Positions 40,133 to 50,338 of a stretch of DNA of 64,000 nucleotides are shown in pieces. Origin of the DNA: Histomonas meleagridis. Taxonomy: Eukaryota; Parabasalia; Tritrichomonadida; Dientamoebidae. A program made the position numbers and the translations under genes. The notes beneath the pieces were generated by a model. The model saw only the letters and a program-made list of their open reading frames with translations, was not told the origin of the DNA and ran no database searches. The stretch is taken from contig WSYJ01000142.1 of NCBI GenBank assembly GCA_020186115.1, positions 682,001 through 746,000 on the forward strand, given 5' to 3'. Numbering within the stretch: the stretch's first letter is position 1; each line of letters opens with the position of its first letter.

Positions 40133-41335
40133 ATGGGAGGCAGTCAAAGTCAAGGCTCTTATACAAGTAAGTATCAAGAAAATCTCCAATCGCTACAATG
40201 TCTTGACCAAATTATTTTTGGTCTTAATGAAGATAACATTAAAACCTCAGTCGAGACTTCTTTAAAATATTTTTCTGAAGAAATTTCATATTCATTTAAT
40301 TTAATTATTTGTCGAATAATATATTCATATTTTAAGTCAAAAGGTTTTTATAAATCAAGTTTTGAATATCTAAAAGAATTAGAGAACAAAGAGAAAGAAA
40401 TTAACAATAATTTAAACAACAAAATTACTGAATTTTTTTCTAAATTTCTTTTAACTATTTCTACACAAGAATCAAATTTTCTTCTTGCTAAATTGATTGA
40501 AAACGGAATAATTGAGCCAACACTTCTTACTAATAAAATATCACCATATTTCATACATTATATATCGAAAGAAGAAATAAATAAATTCGAAAATGATCAA
40601 TTTGGTAAATACTTATTAGAAAACATAGAAATTCTTCAAGAAAACGATTGGGAACTTCATAAGAAATATATAAGTGAAGGAATAAATCAAAATGAAATAT
40701 CAAAAATAATTCGAAATGATGAATTTGAAAAACTTCAAGAAATTATATCACAACCAAACTTTGATATTAATCAAACAATTGAACCATCACTTTATGAAAG
40801 ATGTTCATATATTAATACGAAAAATGTTTCATTAATTGATTACGCAGCATTTTTTTCTGCTGTTAAATGTTTTAAATATTTGCTATTAAATAATTGTGAA
40901 TTAGAACATACGGGTAAATATGCAATTGCTGGTGGAAATCTTGAAATTATTCATTTATGTGAACTTAATCATACTTCATTTGAAGATTCGTATGAAGCAG
41001 CAATTGAATTCCATCGAAATGATATTTTTATATATATTTATGAGAATAAAATCATCGAAATTAATGATATAGATGATATAATAACGAAATGTATTATATA
41101 TGATAATTATGAAATTCTTTCATTCTTATTAGAAAAAGAAGAAATAGATATTAATGATAATATCATTAAAACATCAATTGAAACTGGAAATTTGTTCATT
41201 GTACAATATTTACTTGAAAAAAATCCGATATCAATAGATTTTTTGGAAATTTCTTCCATTTTTGGTAATAAAGAACTATTTATTTTCCTTATATATAATA
41301 AATATGTTAAATCTAAAGATAAAATCGTTTATTAA
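40133..41335 (+). CDS. DUF3447-type ankyrin protein, head C, with myristoylation motif
   Basis: 400 residues from the ATG at 40133. It starts MGGSQSQGSYTSKYQE, a good N-myristoylation context. Then comes the family head: CLDQIIFGLNEDNIKTSVET, FSEEISYSFNLIICRIIYSY, NDWELHKKYISEGINQNEIS, DEFEKLQ, SLIDYAAFFSAVKCFKYLLL and GKYAIAGGNLEIIHLCELNH. The frame ends normally at 41335. Ankyrin array C begins about 70 bases later in a different frame. Unlike head A it has no internal frame breaks, so this is the best-preserved member. The protein may be membrane-linked; partners are unknown. Confidence 0.85.
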   Translation: MGGSQSQGSYTSKYQENLQSLQCLDQIIFGLNEDNIKTSVETSLKYFSEEISYSFNLIICRIIYSYFKSKGFYKSSFEYLKELENKEKEINNNLNNKITEFFSKFLLTISTQESNFLLAKLIENGIIEPTLLTNKISPYFIHYISKEEINKFENDQFGKYLLENIEILQENDWELHKKYISEGINQNEISKIIRNDEFEKLQEIISQPNFDINQTIEPSLYERCSYINTKNVSLIDYAAFFSAVKCFKYLLLNNCELEHTGKYAIAGGNLEIIHLCELNHTSFEDSYEAAIEFHRNDIFIYIYENKIIEINDIDDIITKCIIYDNYEILSFLLEKEEIDINDNIIKTSIETGNLFIVQYLLEKNPISIDFLEISSIFGNKELFIFLIYNKYVKSKDKIVY

Positions 41336-41406
41336 TTCGATTTAAAGTTTATTTGAAATATTTGAAATTTCTTTTAAAAATTTGGAATTAATTTGTTTTA
41401 CTTAAA

Positions 41407-44080
41407 ATCGCTCTTTTAAATGCATCTGAAAAAGGTTACGTTGATATAGTAAAATTTTTCCTTGTTCAAGACAAAATTGATATAAATATAAAACCAAGTT
41501 TAATACAAACATCACTAATATTGGCATCTTCTAATGGACATATTGAAATTGTTAAATTGTTTCTTGAACAAGAAGGAATTGATATTAATTTCAAAGATAT
41601 AAAATTGTATTATTTAAAATTTGTTTTAATAATTTCATGTTTCATAAAATGATTTGGAAATCATTCAAATGATTTTGGACTGCATTAATATTAGCTTCTT
41701 CTAATGGTCATTTAGGTATAGTTAAATTGTTTCTTGAACAAAAAGGAATTGATATTAATGTAATTGATTTTTATATATTTTGTATAATGTTTAATTAAAT
41801 GATTTTATATTAGTTAAAAATATTTGGAAATTGTTCAAATGATTTTGGACTGCATTAATTTTAGCTTCTAGAAATGGACACACGAAAATAGTTCAAATAC
41901 TTCTTGAGCAAAAAGGAATTGATGTTAATGTTAAAAACATTAATTTCTTTTATATAAAATTTATTTTAACAATTTAATATTTCAAAATTATTAATGGAAA
42001 TTCTTCAAATTATTTTATACAGCACTTATGGAAGCATCTTATCATGGAAAGATAGATATAGTTCAATTACTTCTTGAACAAGAAAATATTAATATCAATA
42101 TCAAAAACATAAATTTGTTTTATATAATATTTATTTATATAAATTTATGTTCCAATATAATATTTGGAAATTATTTGGAATATTTGAAACAGCACTTAAT
42201 TTGGCATCTAAATATGGTATTACAGATATTGTTAAATTACTTCTTGAACAAGAGGGAATTGATATTAATGCAAAAGATATATAAATTTTTTATTTATTAT
42301 TTATTTTATAGATTTGACATTTCATAAAAATATTTGGAAATTGTTCAAATTATTTAAAACTGAACTTATGCTTGCATCTGAAAATGGATACAAGGAAATA
42401 GTTAAATTGCTTTTAGAACAAGAAGGAATTGATATTAATGCAAAAGGTATTTATTTGTTAAATTTAATGATTCTTTTAAATTTTTAATATTTCATAAAAA
42501 TATTTGGAAATCATTTAAAACATTTCTTACATCGCTTATGCTTGCATCTAAAAATGGGCATACTGAAATAGTAAAATTACTTCTCGAACAAGAAGGAATT
42601 GATGTTAATGTTACAGAGTTTATTATATGGTTTTAGATAAATTTTATTTTAATAATTTAATATTTCAAAATAAAATTTGGAATTTATTTAAAATATTATT
42701 TACAGCATTTTTAATTGCATCTGAAAAAGGTCATACTGAAATAGTTAAATTGTTTCTTGAACAAAAGTTAGTTGACATCAATGCACAAAGTATTAAAACG
42801 TTTTATTTTTAATTCATTTTAAATATTTTATATATCAAAAAAACATTTGGAAATTATTTGAAATATTTGATTCAGCACTAATTTATGCAGCTGAAAATGG
42901 TTACAAAGAATTAGTTGAATTACTTCTTGGTCAAAAAGGCATTAATTTTAATCCAAAAAATGCTTATTTAATTTATATAAAATTAATTTTTAAGATTTTT
43001 TGTTTCAAAATAATATTTGGAATTTAATCAAATGATTTTTGAATCCACTTATTTATGCAGTAAAGAAAGGTAATATTGATATAGTTAAGTTAATACTTGA
43101 TAAAGAAACAATATTTATTAATGATAGCCCAGATGTTTCTTATGAAATTTTAATGGAAACACAGCACTTTTGGAAGCTTCTTGGAGAGGAAAAGCAAAAA
43201 TGGTTAAATTACTTCTTGATGTAAAAGGAATTGATGTTAATGCCAAAAATGTTTTAATATTTTATATAAAATTTCTTTTAATAATTTAACGTTTTAAAAT
43301 AACATTTGGAAATTATTCAATTTATTTGATACAGCATTAATTTATGCTTCTGAAAAAGGTAATATAAAAATAGTTAAATTACTTCTTGAAGAAAAAGGAA
43401 TTTATATTAATGTTAAAAATATTTGTTTAATTGATTTAATGTTTTCTTTAACTATTTGAAATTTCATTAAAATATTCGGAAATTATTTTAATTATTTGAT
43501 ACAGCACTTATGTTAGCATCTAAATGTAACAATACGGAAATAGTTAAATTACTTCTTGAACAAGAACGAACTGATGTAAATGTTAAAAATATTTTTTTAT
43601 TTATTTTGATTTTTACTTTGATGATTTGATATTTCATAAAAATATTTGGAAATTATTCAAATCATTTAATACACCACTAATTTATGCATCTTCAAAGGGT
43701 CTAACGGAAATAGTTAAATTACTTCTTGAACATGAAAAAATTGATGTAAATGCTCGAAATGTTTATTTGTTTAATTTAATTTTTGCTTTGATGATTCCAT
43801 ATTTCAACATAATATTTGGAAATTATTCAAAATATTTAATACAGCACTTATTTTAGCATCGAAATATGGTAATACAGAAATAGTTAAATTACTTCTTAAA
43901 AAGGAAGGAATTGATATCAAAGTAAAAAACATTTTATCATTTGATATAAAGTCCATATGAATCATTTAAAATATCAAAATAATTTTTGGAATTTGTTCAA
44001 ATAACTTAAAACAGCACTTTCAAAAGCATCTAAAAATGGTAGAACTGAAATAAAATTGCTTCTTCAAAGAAAGAATTAAT
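41407..44080 (+). repeat. Ankyrin-segment array C, 17 units, period 170 bp
   Basis: Segments start at 41407, 41509, 41679, 41849, 42019, 42189, 42359, 42529, 42702, 42872, 43042, 43161, 43331, 43501, 43671, 43841 and 44011. Thirteen of 16 intervals are exactly 170 bp; the others are 102, 173 and 119. Sixteen units keep 30 open ankyrin codons; the last ends early at a TAA (44077). The first interval (41407 to 41509) has no spacer: 34 codons pass directly from one ankyrin to the next through INIKPSLIQTSL. The conserved 3' part of each spacer resembles AATATTTGGAAATTATT. Separate short frames here are unit fragments, not genes. Confidence 0.9.
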
Positions 44081-44574
44081 ATGAATGTTATTATGTTTGT
44101 ACTTTAACAACACATTACCAAAAAAAAAAGTTAAACTTGAAGATCTTCCAGAGGCTGGATAAGCCAATTGAGGAAATTCAGTTCAACCCCAAAAGTTAAA
44201 TAAATAGAAATAAAAATTTTTTTATTTTTTTTAAATGAATATGTCTATGATTTTGAAATACTTAAAAATATTTTAAATTGAGCATTACACTAATCAAAAT
44301 AGCACTTCATTCCAATAACAACTCTTAATGAAAAACAGAACAAATCAACATTATTTCAAATATTGATATTATGATCCTGATTATTTTGTGAAACATGCAA
44401 TCTTAATCTCATAATTACTTAAGCAAAAAATTTTAATTACAATTTACCTCGAATCATTTCATTTAAGTGATAATTCACCAAATAAGTTCCAATTTTATTT
44501 TTCAAGATTTTTGGGCTTAAATTCAAAATAATTATAATTGTTTGATATCAAAAAATAAATATCTTTATTAATCT
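44081..44574. other. Gap between array C and RPB4 gene
   Basis: AT-rich DNA. A short frame ending in LDKPIEEIQFNPKS lies at about 44153-44200 and could be the tail of a lost gene, but nothing supports this further. Confidence 0.3.
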
Positions 44575-45006
44575 TCATGTACGATACCTGTCTAATTTGC
44601 TTAATAATTCTTGGAAATCTTCATCTGATTCAATCTTTGCTAAAGATGGAAGTCCATATGAACGTGCTTCTTCAACAGTTTTTGGTGATAAATTTAAAAT
44701 GGTAACAGTATCAGATTCTACTTGCTTGGACCAAATTTCGTGTTCAGCTTCTGTCATTTCATCAATACCCTCGATATTGGAGAGAAAATCACGAACAAGC
44801 TGACGGGCAGCTTCTAAGTAAGACCCATCCTCGAATTGTTTAAACTGTTCTACATATTGACAAGCTTTTAAGAAATTCTGTTTTCGCGTGGAATCAGCAG
44901 TATCTTGCATATCAGCTTCAACATTCTTGAGGATTGTAAAAGCATCGAAATTTGATAAGCATTTTCCATTTCTGTAAACATAATCAAAAGCGTCTGCTTG
45001 GGACAT
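44575..45006 (-). CDS. RPB4: RNA polymerase II subunit RPB4
   Basis: The ATG at 45006 gives 143 residues, matching the usual 140-145 length; the frame extends upstream only from a TTG. NGKCLSNFDAFTIL corresponds to the RPB4 start of the helical domain, followed by KACQYVEQFKQFED and the conserved C-terminus ILNLSPKTVEEARSYGLPSL with SDEDFQELLSKLDR (the HRDC-like fold; CPETAEEAKALIPSL in human). RPB4 pairs with RPB7 as the stalk of RNA polymerase II. RPC9 (C17) of polymerase III shares this fold; the short length and LSPKTVEEA block favour RPB4. Confidence 0.85.
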   Translation of the reverse strand: MSQADAFDYVYRNGKCLSNFDAFTILKNVEADMQDTADSTRKQNFLKACQYVEQFKQFEDGSYLEAARQLVRDFLSNIEGIDEMTEAEHEIWSKQVESDTVTILNLSPKTVEEARSYGLPSLAKIESDEDFQELLSKLDRYRT

Positions 45007-45145
45007 TTCTGTGACATGTGATGTGAAAATATCACATAAATGCCAATTATTTTTCCTCAAATTTTCGAATTTTGTGAATTCTTAAAACTGTCAATAACTC
45101 ATAGATAAAAGTGGCAATAGTGTTGTAAAAATTTGAAGAAGAAAT

Positions 45146-46444
45146 ATGCAAAAACCTCAACAAATATTTTTCCAATCAATATTGGTTTTTAACAATGAAG
45201 GAAACCTTGTTTTTTCCCAGAGGTTTAGTTCAGTAGAATCTGAAGCATCTTCAAATCGACAACCAATTTTATCTGATGAAGAACTTACATCAATATTTAA
45301 AGGTAACATTCTCCCTCCTCTCTCTTCTCCATCTCCTACACAATTTTCTTTTCAAATTTCTAAATCTTTATATATTGTTGTTCTACCTACAAAGAATTTT
45401 TATCTTGGTGTTATTCCCCTAATACGTCCAACATCAGTACAGCCATATATCGAAGTTTCAGCTTCATATTCATTTTTATCATTTCTTGAAACCGTAACGC
45501 GTTCAATTCTCAAGACAATGAATCCAAACTCACCACCATCAGCCTATGCTTCATTTCGTCAACTTATTAACCAGATTTTACCATTTGGTTCTCCGATTGT
45601 TCATGATGCATATTTTGCATCACAACTTATTTCTCCTGGTGATTTAAGGCGTTTTAGTGCCGGCTATCAAGTTGTAGCACCGTCACCGATTCCCTCATGG
45701 AAAGTCTCACTTTTATTTTCACGACCTCAAATTGAACTCAAACTTCGTGAAGTAATATTTGGTTCGATTGATGGTCAAAATAACACATACACAGTCTACG
45801 GCGAGCTCAAGAGCGTTGCCTCCATCAATTATCTCCCAGATATCACTGCGAAAGTCAAAGGTTTGGAAAATGTTTTGGATCTTTCCGGACATTATTGTGT
45901 AAAAAAGATCGAAAAAGATCAAATAGTATTTTCTCCCCCGACTGGAGTGGCTCAACTTCTTCTGTGGAAGTCAAACGTTGACCCTACTAAGCCTCCAGTC
46001 GATGGCATCTACGAGATATTCGAGGACGAAGTTGGTCTTCATTTCTCATTAACAATAACCGTTAAGGAGAACGTTAAAACCGTAACCGCTCAATTGCCTT
46101 TTCCAGGAAGAAGCTCTTTAACAAAGCATCAATTCCAAAATCCAGGCGGGCAACTAAAAATGTCTAAAAAAGAGGCAACTGTTATGTGGCTTGCTAAGTT
46201 TTCGGAACAAAAGTCATTAACATTAACAGGAATTTTGAACTTTGAATCAAATGAAAGCACATCAAAAGAAAGATGCAGAGCTTATATAAGCTTTAAGAGC
46301 AAAAAGAAATCTTTTACTGGAATTGAGGTTGAAAAAGATTCCGTAACGTTTAATCCTTCAGGAAATGTAAATGTAACAACAGAATTGAGTTATACAACTG
46401 AAAACAAAAAATATATATTTTGGGCAACACAAGGAAATCATTAA
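45146..46444 (+). CDS. Adaptor-complex medium (mu)-like subunit
   Basis: 432 residues from the ATG at 45146, the usual mu length (about 430). The N-terminus (about 8-110) is longin-like, opening IFFQSILVFNNEGNLVFSQR. The C-terminal half reads as a mu homology domain, with YLPDITAKVKGL, HYCVKKIEKDQIVFSPPTG, FPGRSSLTKHQF and LKMSKKEATVMWLAKFSE matching mu blocks in order. Mu subunits recognise sorting signals in clathrin-type coats. It is divergent from AP-1 to AP-4 mu as I recall them, so AP-5 mu or TCUP-like membership is possible. The gene is tandem with the NDR kinase gene. Confidence 0.75.
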   Translation: MQKPQQIFFQSILVFNNEGNLVFSQRFSSVESEASSNRQPILSDEELTSIFKGNILPPLSSPSPTQFSFQISKSLYIVVLPTKNFYLGVIPLIRPTSVQPYIEVSASYSFLSFLETVTRSILKTMNPNSPPSAYASFRQLINQILPFGSPIVHDAYFASQLISPGDLRRFSAGYQVVAPSPIPSWKVSLLFSRPQIELKLREVIFGSIDGQNNTYTVYGELKSVASINYLPDITAKVKGLENVLDLSGHYCVKKIEKDQIVFSPPTGVAQLLLWKSNVDPTKPPVDGIYEIFEDEVGLHFSLTITVKENVKTVTAQLPFPGRSSLTKHQFQNPGGQLKMSKKEATVMWLAKFSEQKSLTLTGILNFESNESTSKERCRAYISFKSKKKSFTGIEVEKDSVTFNPSGNVNVTTELSYTTENKKYIFWATQGNH

Positions 46445-46756
46445 AGTTAAGTATCAGATTTTTTTTTTTATTTTTTCAACGGTTTATTACCGTTTAATTT
46501 ACTCAACGATTATTTTTGCTTGAAATTTGTTCAGTGAATTGAATTGTTTTGACACAAAAAGAATCCAAAACGATTAAATTCGATTCAATCATTTTCAAAA
46601 AGTTGTATTGAAATTTGAAAAGAGTTTATGGATGTAGAATAGCTGAGCACTCACGATCATAATCTTCTCAAATTTCACTTTTCATTGAGAATTTAATTCT
46701 GTAGGAATTGTGTTCAATGTTATCGTCAAATAACTTTTTAACAACCAAAAACATTC
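46445..46756. other. Intergenic; dyad AACGGTTTATTACCGTT at 46478-46494
   Basis: No gene was recognised. AACGGT and ACCGTT form an inverted pair 5 bases apart at 46478-46494; each arm fits the core of an M3/Myb-element. It lies about 35 bp past the mu-like gene's stop and 263 bp before the NDR kinase ATG. Confidence 0.4.
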
Positions 46757-48151
46757 ATGAGCGAATACTTGAAACTTTCTGATTCTGGAGAAATAACAGC
46801 GTCACCTCATTCACTTCCAGATCCAGAAACCGGGAGTAAGCAAGCAGCTGACCCAAGGCTTACATTTGTAAAAACAGAAGCTACGAAAATTTATCTCAAT
46901 GAAAGTTTTAAAGAAATGTTTGAAAACAGAAAAGAAAGAAAAAGAAGAGCTTCACTTTTCAGGAGATCTTTAGAAAACGCTAAGATGACAAGCAAAGAGA
47001 AGAAAAGAGCAAAAGAAGAATTTTCTAAAAATGAATCAGAAATCACAAGGATGCAAAGAGCACGCATTTCATCTAAGGACTTTCAAAAACTTAAACTTAT
47101 TGGATGTGGTACATCAGGAGAAGTTTGGCTGGTAAAAGATACAATTAATTCCAGATTTTGTGCAATGAAAATAGTGAACAAGCTCAAAATTATCATCAAC
47201 GATCAAGCAGAATCCGTAAAAACCGAGCGAACTCTACTTGCAACCATTGATAATCCATGGGTTGTGAAACTTTATTATTCATTTCAAGATCCAGAAAATT
47301 TATATTTTGTTTTTGAGTTTGTGCAAGGCGGGGACATGTTTTCTCTTCTTGATAGGTTCACTATGCTTGATGAAGATTTTACCAGATTTTATATTGCTGA
47401 AATCGCACTTGCGATTGACTCGATACATCGTGCTGGGTACGTTCATAGAGACATTAAACCGGAGAATATCCTCATCACAACGAAGGGGCACATCAAATTG
47501 GCAGATTTTGGTCTTTCAATACAATTTGATCGTTCGAACAGTGATTTTGCGCAAGTTCTTGAAGAACTCAAGCGTATTTTAGTCGGTGAAGACGAGTTTA
47601 CTGAGCCAAGTTCCGGGCAATATTCTAAGCCGGCATCAATGGTTGGAACAATTGAATATGTCGCACCTGAAATTTTAACCCAAGAAGAATATGACAGAAA
47701 ATGTGATTGGTGGAGTCTCGGAATTGTTATGTACGAAATGCTTTATGGACAAACACCATTTGCTTCTCCATCTGCAACTGAAACAGCATTAAAGATTGTT
47801 AGATGGAAAAAACACTTGGCTTTCCCATCAGTACCGAGCCTTTCAGATGAAGCAATAGACCTTATGAAGTCTCTTTTGACTGATGCAGATAAAAGGATTT
47901 CATTCCATAAAATTAAACATCACCCGTTCTTTAACGGCCTCTCATGGGGTGCCCTTCAGCAGAGGGAGGGGCCCTACATACCCAAGGTAAATGGTCCCGA
48001 CGACATATCGGCCTTCCAGCCTAACGGTCCCCCGAAAAGTGCTCAGCAACTTCCCGAAAACGATCAAAATTTAACGAAATATGCTTTCTTGGGATTCACT
48101 TACAAGGCTAAGAAAAAGGGCATTAGCTCGTTAGACATGGGATTTAAATAA
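46757..48151 (+). CDS. NDR/LATS-type AGC protein kinase
   Basis: 464 residues from the ATG at 46757. An N-terminal basic helical segment (about 45-100) matches the Mob-binding region of NDR kinases. The kinase domain follows: GCGTSG at 116-121, K138, HRDIKPEN at 230-237, DFG at 250-252, an expanded insert between DFG and APE as in NDR kinases, activation-loop S294 in KPASMVGT, and APE at 303-305. A hydrophobic-motif-like FLGFTYK near the C-terminus supplies the usual regulatory threonine. NDR kinases act with Mob proteins in morphogenesis and cell division downstream of Hippo-type kinases. Codons at 47940-48080 are unusually GC-rich for this window. Confidence 0.95.
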   Translation: MSEYLKLSDSGEITASPHSLPDPETGSKQAADPRLTFVKTEATKIYLNESFKEMFENRKERKRRASLFRRSLENAKMTSKEKKRAKEEFSKNESEITRMQRARISSKDFQKLKLIGCGTSGEVWLVKDTINSRFCAMKIVNKLKIIINDQAESVKTERTLLATIDNPWVVKLYYSFQDPENLYFVFEFVQGGDMFSLLDRFTMLDEDFTRFYIAEIALAIDSIHRAGYVHRDIKPENILITTKGHIKLADFGLSIQFDRSNSDFAQVLEELKRILVGEDEFTEPSSGQYSKPASMVGTIEYVAPEILTQEEYDRKCDWWSLGIVMYEMLYGQTPFASPSATETALKIVRWKKHLAFPSVPSLSDEAIDLMKSLLTDADKRISFHKIKHHPFFNGLSWGALQQREGPYIPKVNGPDDISAFQPNGPPKSAQQLPENDQNLTKYAFLGFTYKAKKKGISSLDMGFK

Positions 48152-48622
48152 ATGTTTGCATGTTTTTTTCCATTTGATTTAAGCCATATGCGTAAAGAGT
48201 CGATGCGACAGCAAGCATTTCGTGATGAAATAAGTATTATAGCGCAAAGAGTTATTCACATGTTAAGTTAAAAATGTGGATCCTATTGATTCAAGTAGAC
48301 CACAATCCTGTCGTTAAAAGAAAAGATTTTTTATAATATAAAAAATGATAGTTGTCTGATTTACTTTTCCAATTTTGCATTGGCATGATAGTTTTGTTTC
48401 ATATTTGTAGAGCCATATATATTAACAAACGAAAATTGGTAATGTTGATGATTTCAAAATATTGTAATCTCTAATTTAACTTTACATCCCAAGCGCGCAT
48501 TAAATTTCACACATATAACTTATAAAGATGCATATATTATATTTTTTATTAAAGTGATTGAAACCAAAGTTTTGATGATATATCATGAATTTTTTGTATT
48601 TCATTATCGAAGTTCATTTGGG
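48152..48622. other. Intergenic; nothing certain
   Basis: A 27-codon frame at 48188-48271 (MRKESMRQQAFRDEISIIAQ and onward) is too short to call. No other gene or element was recognised. Confidence 0.3.
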
Positions 48623-48970
48623 TTATGTTGACTCTTTGAAGTTCTTCATAATTTTTAATGCCCGGGCATAGTTATTGGCTGCGTCTTCTTTGCCATTGAT
48701 GAGTTGATCTGGGTGGAAAAGTTGACGATATGTACCAGTACGGACTTCATCCATACATGTGGGCTGGAGATCTACAAAGACTGCGCGCGGGACATGTTCA
48801 CCTGAGCCTTTTTCGGAGAAGAAGGTGTTGAAGGCATCATCGCAGACACCGATAGTTTTATCGGAGGGCATTTGTCCATAAGGCTGAATTCCGTGTTCGA
48901 GGCAATAAAGTTCCCAGCATCCGTTACCGATTTGAACGCCGCATAGATAGAAATAACCGTTGTTTGCTTT
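48623..48970 (-). pseudogene. Alpha-tubulin 5' fragment (pseudogene)
   Basis: The minus strand gives the first ~107 codons of alpha-tubulin: VISIY (in a different frame), then [49 protein letters not shown] and [19 protein letters not shown] small deletion at about 48940 breaks the frame after VISIY (expected VISIHIGQAGVQIG). After NNYAR, tubulin identity stops abruptly and the frame ends in an unrelated stretch [12 protein letters not shown] and a stop at 48623. The GTP-binding T-loops and the whole C-terminus are absent, and substitutions such as VCDDAF and PTCMDE are atypical. It is a non-functional piece whose 5' end lies close to the Rab-like gene's promoter. Confidence 0.9.
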
Positions 48971-49036
48971 GAAAAAAACAATCTGGTCATTTTTTTATAG
49001 GTGGTCAATTTTTTGCGGATATAGAAATTTTGGCAC

Positions 49037-49050
49037 TCACCTCATTTTTT
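49037..49050 (+). promoter_or_regulatory. Initiator (Inr)-like element of the Rab-like gene
   Basis: TCACCTCATTTTTT lies five bases before the ATG at 49055 and keeps the TCAY...TCATT pattern of the trichomonad Inr in compressed form. Confidence 0.5.
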
Positions 49051-49054
49051 TTGG

Positions 49055-49639
49055 ATGGATGAAGTATCAAAACACAAAATTGTTCTTGTTGGAAATGCAT
49101 ACGTCGGTAAAACATCTTTGTTAACTCGTCTTATAAAAAATTATTTTTCCAAATCATATTGTCCAACTGTTGGAACTGGATTTGGATTTTGGGAAACAGT
49201 TGTGGAAGAACACACAGTCAGACTGCAAATTTGGGATACTGCAGGAACAGAAAGATATCATTCTATAACTCCAATTTTTTATCAAAATGCAGAAGCAGCA
49301 CTTATATGTTATTCCTTAAAACAAACAGAAAAAGAATCAGAAGAAGCAGTAAAATCTTGGGTTAAGAATTTTTTAGATACTGTACAATCTAAACCAATAT
49401 TTATTGTAGGAAATAAGAGAGACAAAAATGATACCATATCAGATGAAATGGAGAGGTACCTCAACGAGCAAGGAAAATATCAGTTATACAAAGTGTCTGC
49501 TAAAACTGGTGAAGGAGTAATTGATCTTTTTAGCAGTGTAGCTAAAGAGGTTTGGAAAAACTCATTTCCAAAATCCGAATTTTTGGAACAAAATCCGAGG
49601 GTTTCTGATCTTCCGCCAAAAACGAGTTGCTCATGCTGA
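49055..49639 (+). CDS. Rab-family small GTPase with altered switch II
   Basis: 194 residues from the ATG at 49055. Nucleotide-binding motifs: GNAYVGKT (13-20), WDTAGTERY (60-68), NKRD (120-123) and SAK near 150. Prenylation motif CSC at the C-terminus marks a Rab protein. Switch II carries Thr65 in place of the usual catalytic Gln (WDTAGQE), which in other Rabs slows GTP hydrolysis. The switch I effector threonine is present around 38-42 (PTVGTGF). The subtype cannot be fixed; Rab5-like VGKTSLLTRL start is a weak hint. Probable role: vesicle trafficking. Confidence 0.92.
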   Translation: MDEVSKHKIVLVGNAYVGKTSLLTRLIKNYFSKSYCPTVGTGFGFWETVVEEHTVRLQIWDTAGTERYHSITPIFYQNAEAALICYSLKQTEKESEEAVKSWVKNFLDTVQSKPIFIVGNKRDKNDTISDEMERYLNEQGKYQLYKVSAKTGEGVIDLFSSVAKEVWKNSFPKSEFLEQNPRVSDLPPKTSCSC

Positions 49640-50338
49640 TTATATATACAATATTGTTTTGTACTGTGTAAAGATTATATAGAATTATACTTTAATTGTT
49701 TGGGAAAATGTGTATAAAAGCGAAATTAAAAAATTGCTACTAAACATTGATATAAAAAACAGCTTGGGAAAAAAATGAAAATATTTTTTTGTTTGAGCAC
49801 TTTTCCAAAAGTTGTTGAAAGTATTTTTGTATGATTTAAGCATTTCCACATCTGGGCATGAATCTAAGATTGTTCATTCTTGCCCACATTGAATAAATCA
49901 GTGTTCATTTGCTTTTGTTATAAATTAAACTTTTATTATTTGAATGAAATGAATATCCATTTTTGATTTGAATTCATTTGGGTATGCAAATTCATTTTAA
50001 AAATAAAAAAAGTAATTTCTCATAAAAAATAAAAATTTAATTGAAAAATGTATAAAACTGTATTGAAATAATGGTGGGCATTTATTCTTCTTTCAAGGTA
50101 AAAAGTCATTTATATTTCAAGTCGAAAAATTTAAATAATTATTTTACAAGTTAAAATTGATTTCAAACCAATCAACAACAATTCTGCAACGCTTAATGTG
50201 TGTATAAAAGCATATTCCATTTAAAAAAATCACAAGACAATTTTTGAAAAATCATCTAATTTTAACATCAATTTATGAAGAGAAAAAACACACTTCTTTG
50301 GAGTTTTTCGAAAAAATCTACTTATTGTCAAATTACTT
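49640..50338. other. Intergenic, nothing recognised
   Basis: About 700 bp of AT-rich DNA between convergent genes (Rab-like and the cysteine-rich protein). No gene, RNA or repeat was recognised. Confidence 0.35.

Noticed and set aside
39957-40265. 102-codon frame overlapping the start of ankyrin head C
   Set aside because: Runs into the head gene in a different frame and resembles nothing.
27650-44080. CRISPR-like array
   Set aside because: Regular 170-bp units encode ankyrin segments; there are no short identical repeats with unique spacers, and the genome is eukaryotic.
48188-48271. 27-codon frame after the NDR kinase gene
   Set aside because: Too short to support and no homology recognised; could be chance in the trailer.
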